In this document: positions 1 through 9,477 of the stretch, one piece after another
Layout of the letters: each line of letters opens with the position of its first letter
Position numbering within the stretch: the first letter of the stretch is position 1
Origin: Methylotenera sp.
Lineage (GTDB): Bacteria; Pseudomonadota; Gammaproteobacteria; Burkholderiales; Methylophilaceae
Direction of reading: 5' to 3'
Length of the DNA: 37,761 bases
Assembly (NCBI GenBank): GCA_013140755.1
Contig: JABFSF010000081.1
Span: 1-37,761, forward strand
The notes under the pieces: model-generated
What the model was told of the DNA's origin: nothing
The model's input: the letters and a program-made list of their open reading frames with translations, nothing else
Database searches by the model: none
Position numbers and translations under genes: made by a program

Positions 1-415
1 CGCTTGAAAACGTCATGCTACCTCAATGAGCTGTGCTCGGGCATCCAGATAAAGCCATGCAAGCGCGTGCGGCAGAACTGATAGATAAGTTGGCTTAACC
101 CAATGGAAAGCGCACCAAGCGAACGATTTATCAGGCGGGCAACAACAACGCGTAGCCATTGCACGTGCGCTCGTGATGAACCCAGCCTTGGTATTGGCCG
201 ATGAACCGACTGGTAATTTAGATACCAAATCTGCAGATGGTGTGTTTGATTTAATGCGCGATATGAATAAAACTAATGGCACTACATTTTTAATTGTGAC
301 CCATGACCCAAGGCTAGCAAGGCGATGTGACCGTATTATTGAGTTAGTCGATGGCCTAATTGCTTCGGACAACATCAATTTGAATGTACTAAAAAATGAC
401 CCTGATGGACATTAA
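1..415 (+). pseudogene. Decayed ABC transporter ATP-binding protein (LolD/MacB type)
   Basis: The remains of an ABC ATPase are readable in two frames. Positions 3-26 encode LENVMLPQ, the segment that normally follows the Q-loop, then an in-frame TGA at 27-29. The same frame continues with a helical stretch ending DKLA and a TAA near 99. From about 113 a different frame carries the signature LSGGQQQR, then Walker [11 protein letters not shown] and the H-loop VTHD, ending at a TAA at 413-415. At least one stop codon and one frameshift therefore break the gene, and the Walker A end lies outside the window. The family resembles LolD/MacB-type lipoprotein or macrolide exporters; no permease partner is seen here. 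A sequencing error is possible but would need two separate events. Confidence 0.75.
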
Positions 416-515
416 AAAGTGCTTTCTCAGTTACACCTGTACTGTAAGCTGAGTTGAGACTAGCTAGCTACTCTGCTATATAATTTCATTTTTTTACCCA
501 CTAGCTATAGAGCTT

Positions 516-602
516 TTGAGTCATAAGCCCCGACAACAATCTAGCACAGAAGCCAAATTACGCGAGCTATTGCAACAGCGCATCCTCATTTTGAGTTTTT
601 AG
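516..602 (+). pseudogene. Possible 5' fragment of methionine synthase (metH)
   Basis: A 28-codon frame starting at TTG 516 encodes a peptide containing KLRELLQQRILIL. This resembles the beginning of cobalamin-dependent methionine synthase, where a similar stretch is followed by DGAMGTMIQ. Here the homology ends exactly where the aspartate should come, and a TAG stop follows at 600-602. No further MetH sequence is visible before lolC. The call rests on a short match recalled from the family, so it is tentative. Together with the broken ABC ATPase to the left it makes 1-662 look like a region of gene decay. Confidence 0.35.
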
Positions 603-624
603 TGGATAAAAAAATGCATTTAGG

Positions 625-653
625 TTTAAACTGCCCTCTTAAACTTATATACT
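625..653 (+). promoter_or_regulatory. Candidate sigma70 promoter for lolC
   Basis: TTTAAA at 625-630 and TATACT at 648-653 are separated by 17 bp. Transcription would begin around 660, only a few bases before the chosen ATG at 663, and no Shine-Dalgarno sequence is seen, so the message could be leaderless or nearly so. The -35 match is weak. Confidence 0.35.
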
Positions 654-662
654 AAAACACTT

Positions 663-1949
663 ATGCTTCAATCTGTTGTTTCTAAATTTTCTACCTTTGA
701 ACTATTGATTGGTTTGCGTTACACGCGCGCAAAGCGTAAAAATCACTTTATTTCATTTATTTCCCTCACCAGCATGGTCGGTATTGCACTGGGTGTTGCC
801 GCTTTAATCGTAGTGCTATCGGTAATGAATGGGTTTCAAAAAGAACTACGTACGCGTATTTTAGGGGTAGCTTCTCATTTAGAAATTACAGGCAATAATA
901 ACCAGCTAAACGGCTGGCAGGCAATTGTCGACAGTACTTTAAAACAACCTCATGTGTTAGCCAGTGCTCCTTATATTAGTGCGCAAGGGATGTTAAGTTA
1001 TGATCAAGGGGTGCAAGGCGCGATTATTCGTGGTGTTTTACCGAGTGCTGAAAACCAAGTTGCAGATTTAGGTAAGCACATGAAAGCAGGACAATTAAGT
1101 AACTTGCGAGCTGGAGAGTTTGGCATTGTATTAGGTGCAGATTTAGCCTATAACTTAGGCGCACAAATTGGCGACAAAGTGGTTGTAATGGCACCCCAAG
1201 GACAATTTACCCCCACAGGCGTTGTGCCTCGCTTAAAGCAATTTACTTTGGTGGGTTTATTCCAGATTGGCATGTATGAATACGATGCGGGCCTAGCCCT
1301 CATTCATATTGATGATGCCGCTAAACTATATCGCATGGGGCAAAGCGTATCGGGCGTGCGTTTAAAGTTAGATGAATTATTTGATGCACCTACTATCTCC
1401 ACCATGATAGCCACCCAATTAAACACACCCCCAGACCCCAATCAGCAATACTTTGTGACAGACTGGACACAACAGCACGCTAATTTTTTTAAAGCGGTAC
1501 AAATGGAAAAACGTGTGATGTTTATTATTCTCACGCTGATTGTGGCAGTTGCCGCGTTTAATATCGTTTCAACCTTGGTCATGGCGGTCACAGATAAACG
1601 CGCAGACATTGCTATTTTGCGGACACTAGGGGCTAGCCCTCGTAGCATCATGACTATTTTTATTGTCCAAGGTGCGCTCATTGGCATCATTGGCACAGTA
1701 CTAGGTGCGCTGTTTGGCATTATCATTGCGCTCAATATAGATACCATTATCCCGCTGATTGAACGCTTATTTCATGTGCAATTTTTGGCAAAAGACGTGT
1801 ATTACATTAGCGATTTGCCTTCTGATTTGGTCTGGTCAGATGTCACCACCATCGTCATCGTTTCGTTAATTTTAAGTTTGGTAGCAACTTTATACCCAAG
1901 CTGGAAAGCCAGTAAAATCAACCCTGCTGAGGCATTACGTTATGAGTAA
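663..1949 (+). CDS. lolC: Lipoprotein-releasing ABC transporter permease LolC/LolE
   Basis: This 428-residue inner-membrane permease belongs to the FtsX/MacB-like LolC/E family, which extracts mature outer-membrane lipoproteins from the inner membrane and passes them to LolA. The N-terminus has the typical [19 protein letters not shown] stretch followed by the first membrane helix (about residues 35-57). A large periplasmic domain follows, then three further helices between about 280 and 415, with the conserved [12 protein letters not shown] cytoplasmic loop. The stop overlaps the lolD start by 8 bases, so the two are translationally coupled. Only one permease is present, as in species where a single LolC/E-type (LolF) protein may form a homodimer. 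The start at 663 has no clear ribosome binding site; the next likely start would remove little. Confidence 0.93.
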   Translation: MLQSVVSKFSTFELLIGLRYTRAKRKNHFISFISLTSMVGIALGVAALIVVLSVMNGFQKELRTRILGVASHLEITGNNNQLNGWQAIVDSTLKQPHVLASAPYISAQGMLSYDQGVQGAIIRGVLPSAENQVADLGKHMKAGQLSNLRAGEFGIVLGADLAYNLGAQIGDKVVVMAPQGQFTPTGVVPRLKQFTLVGLFQIGMYEYDAGLALIHIDDAAKLYRMGQSVSGVRLKLDELFDAPTISTMIATQLNTPPDPNQQYFVTDWTQQHANFFKAVQMEKRVMFIILTLIVAVAAFNIVSTLVMAVTDKRADIAILRTLGASPRSIMTIFIVQGALIGIIGTVLGALFGIIIALNIDTIIPLIERLFHVQFLAKDVYYISDLPSDLVWSDVTTIVIVSLILSLVATLYPSWKASKINPAEALRYE

Positions 1950-2613
1950 TATTCTTTCTTGCCAAGCCCTACATAAAACCTACCATGGGTTAGAAGTCGC
2001 GGTACTTAACGGAATTGATTTAAGCATTAAGGCTGGCGAGCAGCTTGCGATTGTAGGTGCATCAGGCTCAGGTAAAAGCACTTTACTGCATTTGTTAGGT
2101 GGCTTAGATACGCCAAGTAGCGGAGAAGTGCGTATTCTTGATCAAAATTTAGCCACAATGAGCGATGCTAAAAAAGGTGCCTTGCGCAATCAGTCACTAG
2201 GTTTTGTCTATCAGTTTCATCATTTATTACCTGAGTTCACCGCATTAGAAAATGTCGCGATGCCCTTGCTTATTCGACGTATGGAGCGTGAGCAAGCACT
2301 CACTATTGCCGCCCAAACATTGACAAAAGTGGGCTTACAACACCGCTTAGAACATACCCCTAGTGAGCTTTCAGGTGGCGAGCGTCAGCGTGCTGCTGTA
2401 GCCCGCGCACTCGTCACTCAACCACAGTGCATTCTCGCTGATGAACCTACTGGCAACCTTGATCGCAATACTGCTCATGCGGTATTTGACTTACTGATTG
2501 CAATGAATCAAAGCCAAAATGTGAGTTTAGTCGTGGTCACTCACGATTTAGAATTGGCCGCAAAAATGCAACGCCAATATAAATTAGTGGATGGTCGGTT
2601 GCAGCCCTTGTAG
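1942..2613 (+). CDS. lolD: Lipoprotein-releasing ABC transporter ATP-binding protein LolD
   Basis: This 223-residue ATPase powers the LolCDE complex. It has Walker [10 protein letters not shown] at 39-47, Q-loop Q91, signature LSGGE at 143-147, and Walker B ILADEP starting at 164, followed by the D-loop and the VVTHD H-loop. The length is normal for LolD. It overlaps the 3' end of lolC, which supports a shared complex. It is intact, unlike the related ATPase fragment at the left edge of the window. LolD and MacB ATPases are similar, but the neighbouring LolC-type permease settles the assignment. Confidence 0.93.
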   Translation: MSNILSCQALHKTYHGLEVAVLNGIDLSIKAGEQLAIVGASGSGKSTLLHLLGGLDTPSSGEVRILDQNLATMSDAKKGALRNQSLGFVYQFHHLLPEFTALENVAMPLLIRRMEREQALTIAAQTLTKVGLQHRLEHTPSELSGGERQRAAVARALVTQPQCILADEPTGNLDRNTAHAVFDLLIAMNQSQNVSLVVVTHDLELAAKMQRQYKLVDGRLQPL

Positions 2614-2629
2614 GATGCACGCTTAAGCC

Positions 2630-4966
2630 ATGATTTTGTTTGCACTGGCTTTTGTTCTCGGTGCATTTTGTTTGCAACAAGCACCTTCACTACCTAGCTT
2701 ATACTGGTATAGCTTGCCCATACCCTTTGGCCTTGCGTATTCACTTATCTCCTTAAAGTTTGCCAAGAAAACGTTGGCGGTGCTATTGTGCTTTTTGCTC
2801 GGCTTTTTTTGGGCCGCAGGTTTTGCTAGCTGGCGGCTTCATGATGCTCTTCCACACGCGTGGGAAGGCAAGCCAATTGAAGTAACTGGCGTGGTGGCAA
2901 GCATGTCAGAACGCACCGAGCGTGGCGAGCGTTTTCGCTTTAATGTTGAAAATATTCAAACGCCACACGCGGTAGTGCCTACGCATCTTTCACTCAACTA
3001 TTATGCCTCTGACTATGCGGAAGAAGTTACTTCCGCGCCAGCAATCACACACTTTAAAGCAGGTGAGCGTTGGCGGCTGACTGTGCGATTAAAACGTCCT
3101 CACGGCACACAAAACCCGCATGGGTTTGACTTTGAATCATGGGCGTTGGCTGAAAATATTCGCGCAACAGGGAGCATTAAAGCTAAAGCCTTCAACCAAA
3201 AACTCACCAACTTTGTGTGGCAACCTCGTTATGTGATAGAACATCTGCGCGAATTAACACAGCAACGCATTGTGCATGTATTAGGTAGTCAAGTTTATCG
3301 CGGCATTATTCAGGCTTTAGTCATGGGTGATGACAGTCAAATTAGTGCCACAGATTGGCAACTGTTTTTACGCACAGGCACCAGCCATTTGATGTCTATT
3401 TCTGGCTTACATATCACCATGTTAGCGGGCTTGGCATTTGGCATTACAAGCTTCGGTTGGCGACGCATTCCAGCATTGGCTTTACGTGCCCCAGCCCGCA
3501 AGGCCGCAACTTTAGCGGGCGTACTCACTGCATTACTTTACGCGCTAATTGCAGGTTTTTCCGTTCCAACACAACGCACTTTATACATGCTCATCGTATT
3601 TGCACTTGCATTGTGGACTGGGCGAAAATGGGTGACTTCTCAAGTATTAGCAACTGCATTACTGACCGTAGTGTTACTTGACCCTTGGGCAGTCATTGCG
3701 CCTGGATTTTGGCTCTCATTTGGCGCGGTAGCACTATTGGCTTATGCAATGGGTGGGCGCATTGGTCATGCACATTGGCTTAAAACTGCCTTACATACGC
3801 AATGGATCGTGACTATAGGAATGCTACCTTTGCTATTAGTGATGTTTCATCAGGCTTCAATCATTTCACCCATTGCAAATGCATTTGCGATTCCACTGAT
3901 TAGTTTTGTGGTCACGCCTTTGGCACTTTTGGGTAGCTTTTTACCTATTGATACACCATTGCATTTAGCCTATCAAGCATTAACACTCGGCATGAAAGGG
4001 CTGGCATGGTGCAACCAGCTCTCTATTGCCCTTTGGCAACAACATACCCCCGCTATTTGGACATTACTCCCCGCACTATTAGGGGTATTTTATCTATTAC
4101 TCCCACGTGGTGTTCCTGTGCGTTGGCTTGGGCTAACTGGCTTGCTCCCCATGCTTATGATAGTGCCAGAACGCCCAGCGATGGGTGAAATGAAAATCAC
4201 CGTGTTAGATGTAGGTCAAGGCTTAAGTGTTGTGGTACAAACAGCACAACATCAATTTTTATATGATGCAGGTGCAAAATACACCGCGCAAAGTGATGCA
4301 GGCTCGCGCATTGTAGTGCCATTTTTACAGGGTGAAGGTATTCAAAAGTTGAATGGATTTATGGTCAGTCATAATGATAATGACCATAGCGGTGGAATGG
4401 CTTCTGTACTCAATTTAATGCCTGTTGATTGGTTAGCGAGCTCCTTGCCAAGCATAGAAACGAATAGTCAACAAATCAAATGCTTCGCGGGGCAACACTG
4501 GATGTGGGATGGTGTGCAATTTGAGGTGTTACATCCATCATTTGAGAGCTATAACGACTTATCAATTAAAGATAATAATCGTAGTTGCGTGCTTAAAATC
4601 AGCAACGCCACAGGCAGCCTATTGCTCACGGGCGACATTGAAAAGTCAGTTGAAGAATCATTAGTTTTAAATCAAACGCCTCAACTTAAAAGTGATGTAC
4701 TCATTGCGGCGCATCATGGCAGTAAAACTTCTTCCTCGCCTACTTTTATTGAAGCGGTTGCGCCTAAAATAGTTGTGTTTACTTCAGGTTATTTAAACCG
4801 ATTTAAACACCCTGTGCCTCAGGTGGTTTCTCGATTCACGGCGCAAAATATCGCAAGCTACCGCTCAGACCACCACGGAGCAATTACTTTTAATTTTGCA
4901 CAATCAGTCGAACTAGTAGCTTGGCGAAAAAATACGCGCAAATATTGGCATGATCAGTTGGAATAA
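2630..4966 (+). CDS. comEC: DNA internalization competence protein ComEC/Rec2
   Basis: This 778-residue inner-membrane channel carries single-stranded DNA into the cytoplasm during natural transformation. The N-terminus has several hydrophobic helices and a DUF4131-type region; the central Competence domain (about 220-500) contains the signature SHLMSISGLHITMLAG; the C-terminal metallo-beta-lactamase-like domain (about 520-778) has LDVGQG, the metal-binding SHNDNDHSGG, LLTGDIE and AAHHGSKTSS. All expected parts are present and the length is typical, so the gene looks functional. It begins 16 bases after lolD and is probably cotranscribed with it, an arrangement I believe is common in betaproteobacteria. 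No strong ribosome binding site is seen at the ATG. Confidence 0.94.
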   Translation: MILFALAFVLGAFCLQQAPSLPSLYWYSLPIPFGLAYSLISLKFAKKTLAVLLCFLLGFFWAAGFASWRLHDALPHAWEGKPIEVTGVVASMSERTERGERFRFNVENIQTPHAVVPTHLSLNYYASDYAEEVTSAPAITHFKAGERWRLTVRLKRPHGTQNPHGFDFESWALAENIRATGSIKAKAFNQKLTNFVWQPRYVIEHLRELTQQRIVHVLGSQVYRGIIQALVMGDDSQISATDWQLFLRTGTSHLMSISGLHITMLAGLAFGITSFGWRRIPALALRAPARKAATLAGVLTALLYALIAGFSVPTQRTLYMLIVFALALWTGRKWVTSQVLATALLTVVLLDPWAVIAPGFWLSFGAVALLAYAMGGRIGHAHWLKTALHTQWIVTIGMLPLLLVMFHQASIISPIANAFAIPLISFVVTPLALLGSFLPIDTPLHLAYQALTLGMKGLAWCNQLSIALWQQHTPAIWTLLPALLGVFYLLLPRGVPVRWLGLTGLLPMLMIVPERPAMGEMKITVLDVGQGLSVVVQTAQHQFLYDAGAKYTAQSDAGSRIVVPFLQGEGIQKLNGFMVSHNDNDHSGGMASVLNLMPVDWLASSLPSIETNSQQIKCFAGQHWMWDGVQFEVLHPSFESYNDLSIKDNNRSCVLKISNATGSLLLTGDIEKSVEESLVLNQTPQLKSDVLIAAHHGSKTSSSPTFIEAVAPKIVVFTSGYLNRFKHPVPQVVSRFTAQNIASYRSDHHGAITFNFAQSVELVAWRKNTRKYWHDQLE

Positions 4967-5042
4967 AGAAAGCACGAAATAATCAATGTTGCACTACCTC
5001 ACGCTACAAGCATTTTTTTATAAAATAAATTAAACTATTGCC

Positions 5043-5675
5043 ATGAAAACTTCACATATCATCAATGCCGCACAGGCGATACAACAAGCTATTTTAAATA
5101 ACGAGAGTACACTCGAATCGCTAGACCGTGAAATTGGCGATGGTGATCATTTTATCAACATGAAACGTGGCGCAAACACCATTGTAGAAATGCAGGCTGA
5201 ACTTGCCACACTCACGCCTGATGCCGCACTTAACAAAATTGGCATGAAGCTACTGAGCACCATTGGTGGCGCATCTGGACCATTGTTAGCAAGTTTTTTC
5301 ATGAGCATGGGTAAAACCTTAAAAGAAAATGGTGATGACTCTCAATTGAAAATCGCAGCGGCTTTTGCAGCAGGTGTACAGGCAATAATCCAACGTGGTA
5401 AAGCAGATATTGGGGAAAAAACCATGCTAGATGTGTTGATTCCCGTTTCTAACCAATTGGTATTACTTGCCGCACAAAATTGCGAAACTCAAAAAATTTG
5501 CACTTCACTGACAAGCGTTGCTGAAGCAGGCATGTTGTCCACCAAAAATCTAATCGCTACTAAAGGTCGCGCTGCGGGGTTGGGTGAACGCGCCATCGGG
5601 CATATAGACCCTGGAGCAAAAAGTTGCCAATTGATGGTAGAAGCAGTTTGTAAGCGTATTTTATTAGAAGCTTAG
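5043..5675 (+). CDS. dhaL: Dihydroxyacetone kinase, ADP/ATP-binding subunit DhaL
   Basis: This 210-residue all-helical subunit binds the nucleotide for phosphorylation of dihydroxyacetone. Family hallmarks are visible in order: the Mg/nucleotide-binding EIGDGDHFINMKRG near residues 29-42, GGASGPLLASFFM near 75-88, GEKTMLDVLIP near 121-131, and GRAAGLGERAIGHIDPGAKS near the end. The partner dhaK follows after 12 bases. The gene order dhaL-dhaK is inverted relative to E. coli dhaKLM, and no dhaM phosphotransferase gene is present nearby. A 76-bp gap separates it from comEC and contains an AT-rich TATAAA around 5019 that could be a -10 element. Confidence 0.9.
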   Translation: MKTSHIINAAQAIQQAILNNESTLESLDREIGDGDHFINMKRGANTIVEMQAELATLTPDAALNKIGMKLLSTIGGASGPLLASFFMSMGKTLKENGDDSQLKIAAAFAAGVQAIIQRGKADIGEKTMLDVLIPVSNQLVLLAAQNCETQKICTSLTSVAEAGMLSTKNLIATKGRAAGLGERAIGHIDPGAKSCQLMVEAVCKRILLEA

Positions 5676-5687
5676 ACGAGGGTAGCA

Positions 5688-6689
5688 ATGAAAAAATTTA
5701 TTAACAAAACTGATGATATCCTTAAAGAAAGCCTCAGTGGCTTTGCCACCGCTCATGCTGATTTAGTCAGCTTACATTTAGAGCCCAACTTTCTTACCCG
5801 TAAAACTAAAGCACAAAATAAAGTAGCCATTATTTCAGGAGGTGGCTCAGGGCATGAGCCACTACACGCGGGCTACATAGGCAATGGCATGTTAGATGCC
5901 GCTTGCCCTGGGCATGTATTTACCTCACCCACCCCTGACCAAATGCTAGCGGCGGCTGAATCCGTTTATGCCGATAAAGGTATTTTATTTATTGTCAAAA
6001 ACTATGCAGGCGATGTCATGAATTTTGAAATGGCGGCAGAAATGCTACCTTTTGAACACGCCACAGTACTCACCAGCGACGACTGCGCTGTTATTAACAG
6101 CACTTACACCACAGGTCGGCGTGGCGTAGCGGGGACAGTGATTGTAGAAAAATGCGTAGGTAGTTTGGCAGAAAGCGGTGCAGACTTGCAAAGTTGCAAA
6201 ACGTTAGGTGATAAAGTGAATCAACGCACTGCAAGCATTGGGGTAGCACTCACCAGCTGTACTGTACCTGCCGCGGGTCGCCCCACTTTTGACATTAGCG
6301 AGACAGAGCTTGAAATGGGAGTCGGCATCCATGGCGAGCCAGGTCGCAAACGTGAAAGCATGCGTGAGGCAGATGAGATTGTAATAGAGATGGCAGAGGC
6401 TATTTTGGCAGACTTCAAAGCTAAAGATTTATCCCTTAACCAACAAGAAGCCCTATTACTCGTTAATGGATTTGGCGCAACGCCGCAGATGGAACTTTAC
6501 TTGATTTACCATGCAGCCACAAAACTTTTTACGGCACACGGCATTACGATTAGCCGCGCTTTAGTTGGCAACTATGTCACCGCGCTTGAGATGGCAGGAG
6601 CCTCTATCACGCTTTGCTTGCTAGATGATGAAATCAAACGGCACTGGGATAGCCCTGTGCATACTTCAGCACTACGTTGGGGAGTATAA
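5688..6689 (+). CDS. dhaK: Dihydroxyacetone kinase, substrate-binding subunit DhaK
   Basis: This 333-residue subunit binds dihydroxyacetone covalently through a hemiaminal to a histidine. The sequence shows GGGSGHEP at 51-58 with H56, and MGVGIHGEPG with H215 at the position of the substrate-linking histidine of the family. A clear ribosome binding site GAGGG lies just before the ATG. With dhaL it makes dihydroxyacetone phosphate, which in a methylotroph could feed C1-derived carbon into the ribulose monophosphate or gluconeogenic routes; that role is inferred. The 3' end meets the convergent TPR gene after only 3 bases and no terminator is obvious. It is the length of the stand-alone form, not the fused DhaK-DhaL kinase. 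Confidence 0.92.
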   Translation: MKKFINKTDDILKESLSGFATAHADLVSLHLEPNFLTRKTKAQNKVAIISGGGSGHEPLHAGYIGNGMLDAACPGHVFTSPTPDQMLAAAESVYADKGILFIVKNYAGDVMNFEMAAEMLPFEHATVLTSDDCAVINSTYTTGRRGVAGTVIVEKCVGSLAESGADLQSCKTLGDKVNQRTASIGVALTSCTVPAAGRPTFDISETELEMGVGIHGEPGRKRESMREADEIVIEMAEAILADFKAKDLSLNQQEALLLVNGFGATPQMELYLIYHAATKLFTAHGITISRALVGNYVTALEMAGASITLCLLDDEIKRHWDSPVHTSALRWGV

Positions 6690-6692
6690 GCC

Positions 6693-7442
6693 TCATTTGT
6701 TTGCAGAAATGGCAGCATCTAGCTGATTAAATAACGCTTTATGCAAGTTACGTGTGTGTTTACTCCAGTGCTGCCAATCTTTTTCAAGCGTTGCTCTTAA
6801 CTCTTGGGCTTTTTCTAACTGACCTGCATTTGCCGCCCACAATGCATATTTAGCACGCGTTTGGGCTGAACCAAAACGATGCGTGGCATCAATAAACTCT
6901 TGTTCAGCTTTAAGAGGCTCTTCATTACTGGCAAAACATTGCGCAAGTAATACACTCAACTCTTCAGCTCTAAAACTATTATTTTTTAGCCTTAAATCCT
7001 GCAAAAGTGGAATTGCCAAGTGCGGTTGTTGATGATGAAACTTGGCTTTTGCCGCACCAAAACACACTTCAGGGTCACCTGCAAAAGGCCCCGCCAAACA
7101 AGCATCAAATTGCTCAACTGCCTCTGCATATGCCCCCGCACTATCTAATGCGGCGGCTAAACGCATTCTATTTTGCACGGTAGGGGTAAGATCAAACGCT
7201 TGCTGTGCCTCACGTAGCTCACGCGCAGGGTCTAGTAACTGCATAGCAACGTTGGTAACATTTTTTACCCCACGCTCCATTTTTGAGCTAGGTAAATATT
7301 CTGCAAAAAAATACACCACGCTACCAAGCAAAGGAAAAGAAAACAAAATAAGCAACCAATACATTTGCCTGCCTGTGCGCATTGCATGAACAGCAAAAAA
7401 TAGTGCCACTAAAATGTGTATGCTTCCTAAAAAATACGGCAT
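6693..7442 (-). CDS. Membrane-anchored tetratricopeptide repeat protein
   Basis: This 249-residue protein starts with two hydrophobic helices (about 3-20 and 28-46) around GRQMYWLLILFSFPLLGSVVYF, which resembles the phospholipase D/cardiolipin synthase N-terminal membrane module (PLDc_N). The rest is helical with TPR-like repeats, for example the LAAALDSAGAYAEAVEQFDACL unit and later NAGQLEKAQELRA. The helices probably anchor it in the inner membrane with the repeat domain free for protein contacts. It lies 40 bases downstream of ruvB on the same strand and may be the last gene of the ruv transcription unit. Function is unknown; I see no catalytic motif. Confidence 0.75.
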   Translation of the reverse strand: MPYFLGSIHILVALFFAVHAMRTGRQMYWLLILFSFPLLGSVVYFFAEYLPSSKMERGVKNVTNVAMQLLDPARELREAQQAFDLTPTVQNRMRLAAALDSAGAYAEAVEQFDACLAGPFAGDPEVCFGAAKAKFHHQQPHLAIPLLQDLRLKNNSFRAEELSVLLAQCFASNEEPLKAEQEFIDATHRFGSAQTRAKYALWAANAGQLEKAQELRATLEKDWQHWSKHTRNLHKALFNQLDAAISANK

Positions 7443-7482
7443 AAAAACCTTCTACTCAATTAGTCTCAACTGTGCTGTAAAG

Positions 7483-8520
7483 CTACTCCTGCCACAACTC
7501 ACCCGTTACCATGCTATTGGGTACTGGCAAACCAAAATGTTGGTAAGACTGCTGCGTGGCTACACGTCCACGTGGCGTACGCATGAGATAGCCTTGCTGA
7601 ATTAAATAGGGCTCAAGTACATCTTCAATCGTGTCGCGCTCTTCCCCAATCGCGGCAGCTAAATTATCTAAACCAACTGGACCACCACCAAATTTTTCTA
7701 GCACAGCAAGCAACAGTTTTCTATCCATTACGTCAAAGCCGAGTTTATCTACATCCAGCATTTTGAGCGCAGCATCAGCAACCTGAGCAGAAACTTTACC
7801 GTCAGATTTCACTTGCGCATAATCGCGCACACGGCGCAATAGCCTGTTAGCAATACGCGGTGTGCCACGTGAACGTTTGGCAATTTCTAATGCGCCAGAA
7901 TCTACCATTTCCACCTCCAGCAAACCTGCACTGCGCTGCACAATACGGGCAAGTTCTTCTGAAGTATAAAACTCTAAGCGCGACACAATGCCAAAACGGT
8001 CACGCAATGGGTTAGTGAGCATTCCCGCACGTGTGGTTGCGCCAACTAAAGTAAATGGTGGCAAATCTAAGCGCACACTACGCGCGGCAGGACCCTCGCC
8101 TATCATAATATCAAGGCGATAGTCTTCCATCGCGGGGTATAAAATCTCTTCTACTACGGGCGAAAGCCTGTGAATTTCATCAATAAACAATACGTCGTTA
8201 GGCTCAAGATTGGTGAGCAAAGCCGCCAAATCACCCGCCCGCTCTAGCACTGGCCCTGATGTTTGGCGCATGTTCACGCCCATTTCTTTAGCAATAATGT
8301 GTGCTAATGTGGTTTTACCTAACCCTGGTGGGCCAAACAGTAATACGTGGTCTAAAGGTTCGCTTCGTCCACGGGCGGCGTTGATGAAAATTTCCAACTG
8401 ACCACGTGCTTTTTCTTGCCCAATATATTCATCTAATACTTTCGGACGCAATGCACGCTCTAAAGCATCTTCACGCGGGCTCTCGGTTTCGGGGGCGATT
8501 AAACGGTCAGTTTCTATCAT
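7483..8520 (-). CDS. ruvB: Holliday junction branch migration ATPase RuvB
   Basis: This 345-residue AAA+ motor drives branch migration of Holliday junctions together with RuvA. Walker [10 protein letters not shown] is at 63-71 and the Walker B acidic motif DEIH at 114-117; the [18 protein letters not shown] sensor region and the C-terminal winged-helix part ending RTPRGR follow. Length is normal. The ATG follows immediately after the stop codon of the DUF4349 lipoprotein gene (TAA then ATG), so translation is likely coupled to it. ruvA and ruvC lie upstream in the same series but are separated by other genes. Confidence 0.97.
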   Translation of the reverse strand: MIETDRLIAPETESPREDALERALRPKVLDEYIGQEKARGQLEIFINAARGRSEPLDHVLLFGPPGLGKTTLAHIIAKEMGVNMRQTSGPVLERAGDLAALLTNLEPNDVLFIDEIHRLSPVVEEILYPAMEDYRLDIMIGEGPAARSVRLDLPPFTLVGATTRAGMLTNPLRDRFGIVSRLEFYTSEELARIVQRSAGLLEVEMVDSGALEIAKRSRGTPRIANRLLRRVRDYAQVKSDGKVSAQVADAALKMLDVDKLGFDVMDRKLLLAVLEKFGGGPVGLDNLAAAIGEERDTIEDVLEPYLIQQGYLMRTPRGRVATQQSYQHFGLPVPNSMVTGELWQE

Positions 8521-9417
8521 TTATTGCCATTTCCCTTTAAGCTTTAGCCAAAATCTTCGTGCCAACACCAACACAGGGATTCCAAGTAACAACCAAGGTA
8601 ATAAGTTCACCACAAATGTAATCACATCTGCAAAACTTTCCATCAACACATGTCCTGCATTTTTTAAAGCTTGTGCCACAGGGGCAAAGAAGCCTTCTTC
8701 AGTGATGCCTTGCGCCGCAGTAAAGTTAATGTCTACTGCCACTAAATCCGTTTCTAGTGCCAAAATTTTGCGTAAGCTTACAATGCTATCCAGCTGACTT
8801 TGCGTGTGAGCGAGCTCACGTTCAACCTCAATAATATCTTTTAATTTGGCTGATTTATCGGTAAGTAACAGCCGCAATCTATCACGTAGCTCGGTTAAGT
8901 TTTTAATGTGCGCTTCGGCATCAACCACTTGATTGGTTTTATCTTCAGCGGCTTGACCATGTTGCAAAACCTCGCCATTTTTTGCCAAGCCAGTTAAAAA
9001 AATCGCCACATTTCTTGGTGGAATACGTACGCTGATACTGGCATTAGGTGGCGTATATTGCATCTCTCGGTTAAAGCTATAACGTGTTTCACGATTAAAG
9101 CTGGCATTGAGCACTTGGCAGTTTAACGTTTGGCAATGTTGCAATGTGGCATCAAATACGGCTTGCATGTTTTCTGCTTTAGTTTCAACAGTTAAGCTAT
9201 GGCGTAACGCAATATACTTTTTAAGCTCAGCACTGGGTTTATTCGGCTCACTGGCTTCAGTTAAGCCTTGTTCCGCACCACCCGCCACTTTTGCTGACAT
9301 TGCCATCTCAGCATCTGCCACAGAGGCTGGATATGAAGTCATTGGACTTGAACCCTCATGTTTACCGCAAGCCACGCAGACCAATAATAACATCCCCGCT
9401 AAACTGAGCTTTTTCAT
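8521..9417 (-). CDS. DUF4349-containing putative lipoprotein
   Basis: An open frame begins further upstream, but the ATG at 9417 is preferred because a GGAG ribosome binding site precedes it and it creates a signal sequence MKKLSLAGMLLLVCVAC with a possible lipidation cysteine at residue 17. The resulting protein is 298 residues. A periplasmic region is followed by a coiled-coil stretch (AHIKNLTELRDRLRLLLTD and the following IIEVERELAHTQSQLDSIV) and a C-terminal membrane helix followed by basic residues. This order matches DUF4349 proteins of unknown function. The lipobox is not ideal because a cysteine sits at -3. It is inserted between ruvA and ruvB; whether it has any link to recombination is unknown. 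Confidence 0.75.
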   Translation of the reverse strand: MKKLSLAGMLLLVCVACGKHEGSSPMTSYPASVADAEMAMSAKVAGGAEQGLTEASEPNKPSAELKKYIALRHSLTVETKAENMQAVFDATLQHCQTLNCQVLNASFNRETRYSFNREMQYTPPNASISVRIPPRNVAIFLTGLAKNGEVLQHGQAAEDKTNQVVDAEAHIKNLTELRDRLRLLLTDKSAKLKDIIEVERELAHTQSQLDSIVSLRKILALETDLVAVDINFTAAQGITEEGFFAPVAQALKNAGHVLMESFADVITFVVNLLPWLLLGIPVLVLARRFWLKLKGKWQ

Positions 9418-9477
9418 ACCTTGACTCCCAAAGGGTTTATTTTCAAAAAAATACAAGCTGCCTACATATTTTAAGCA

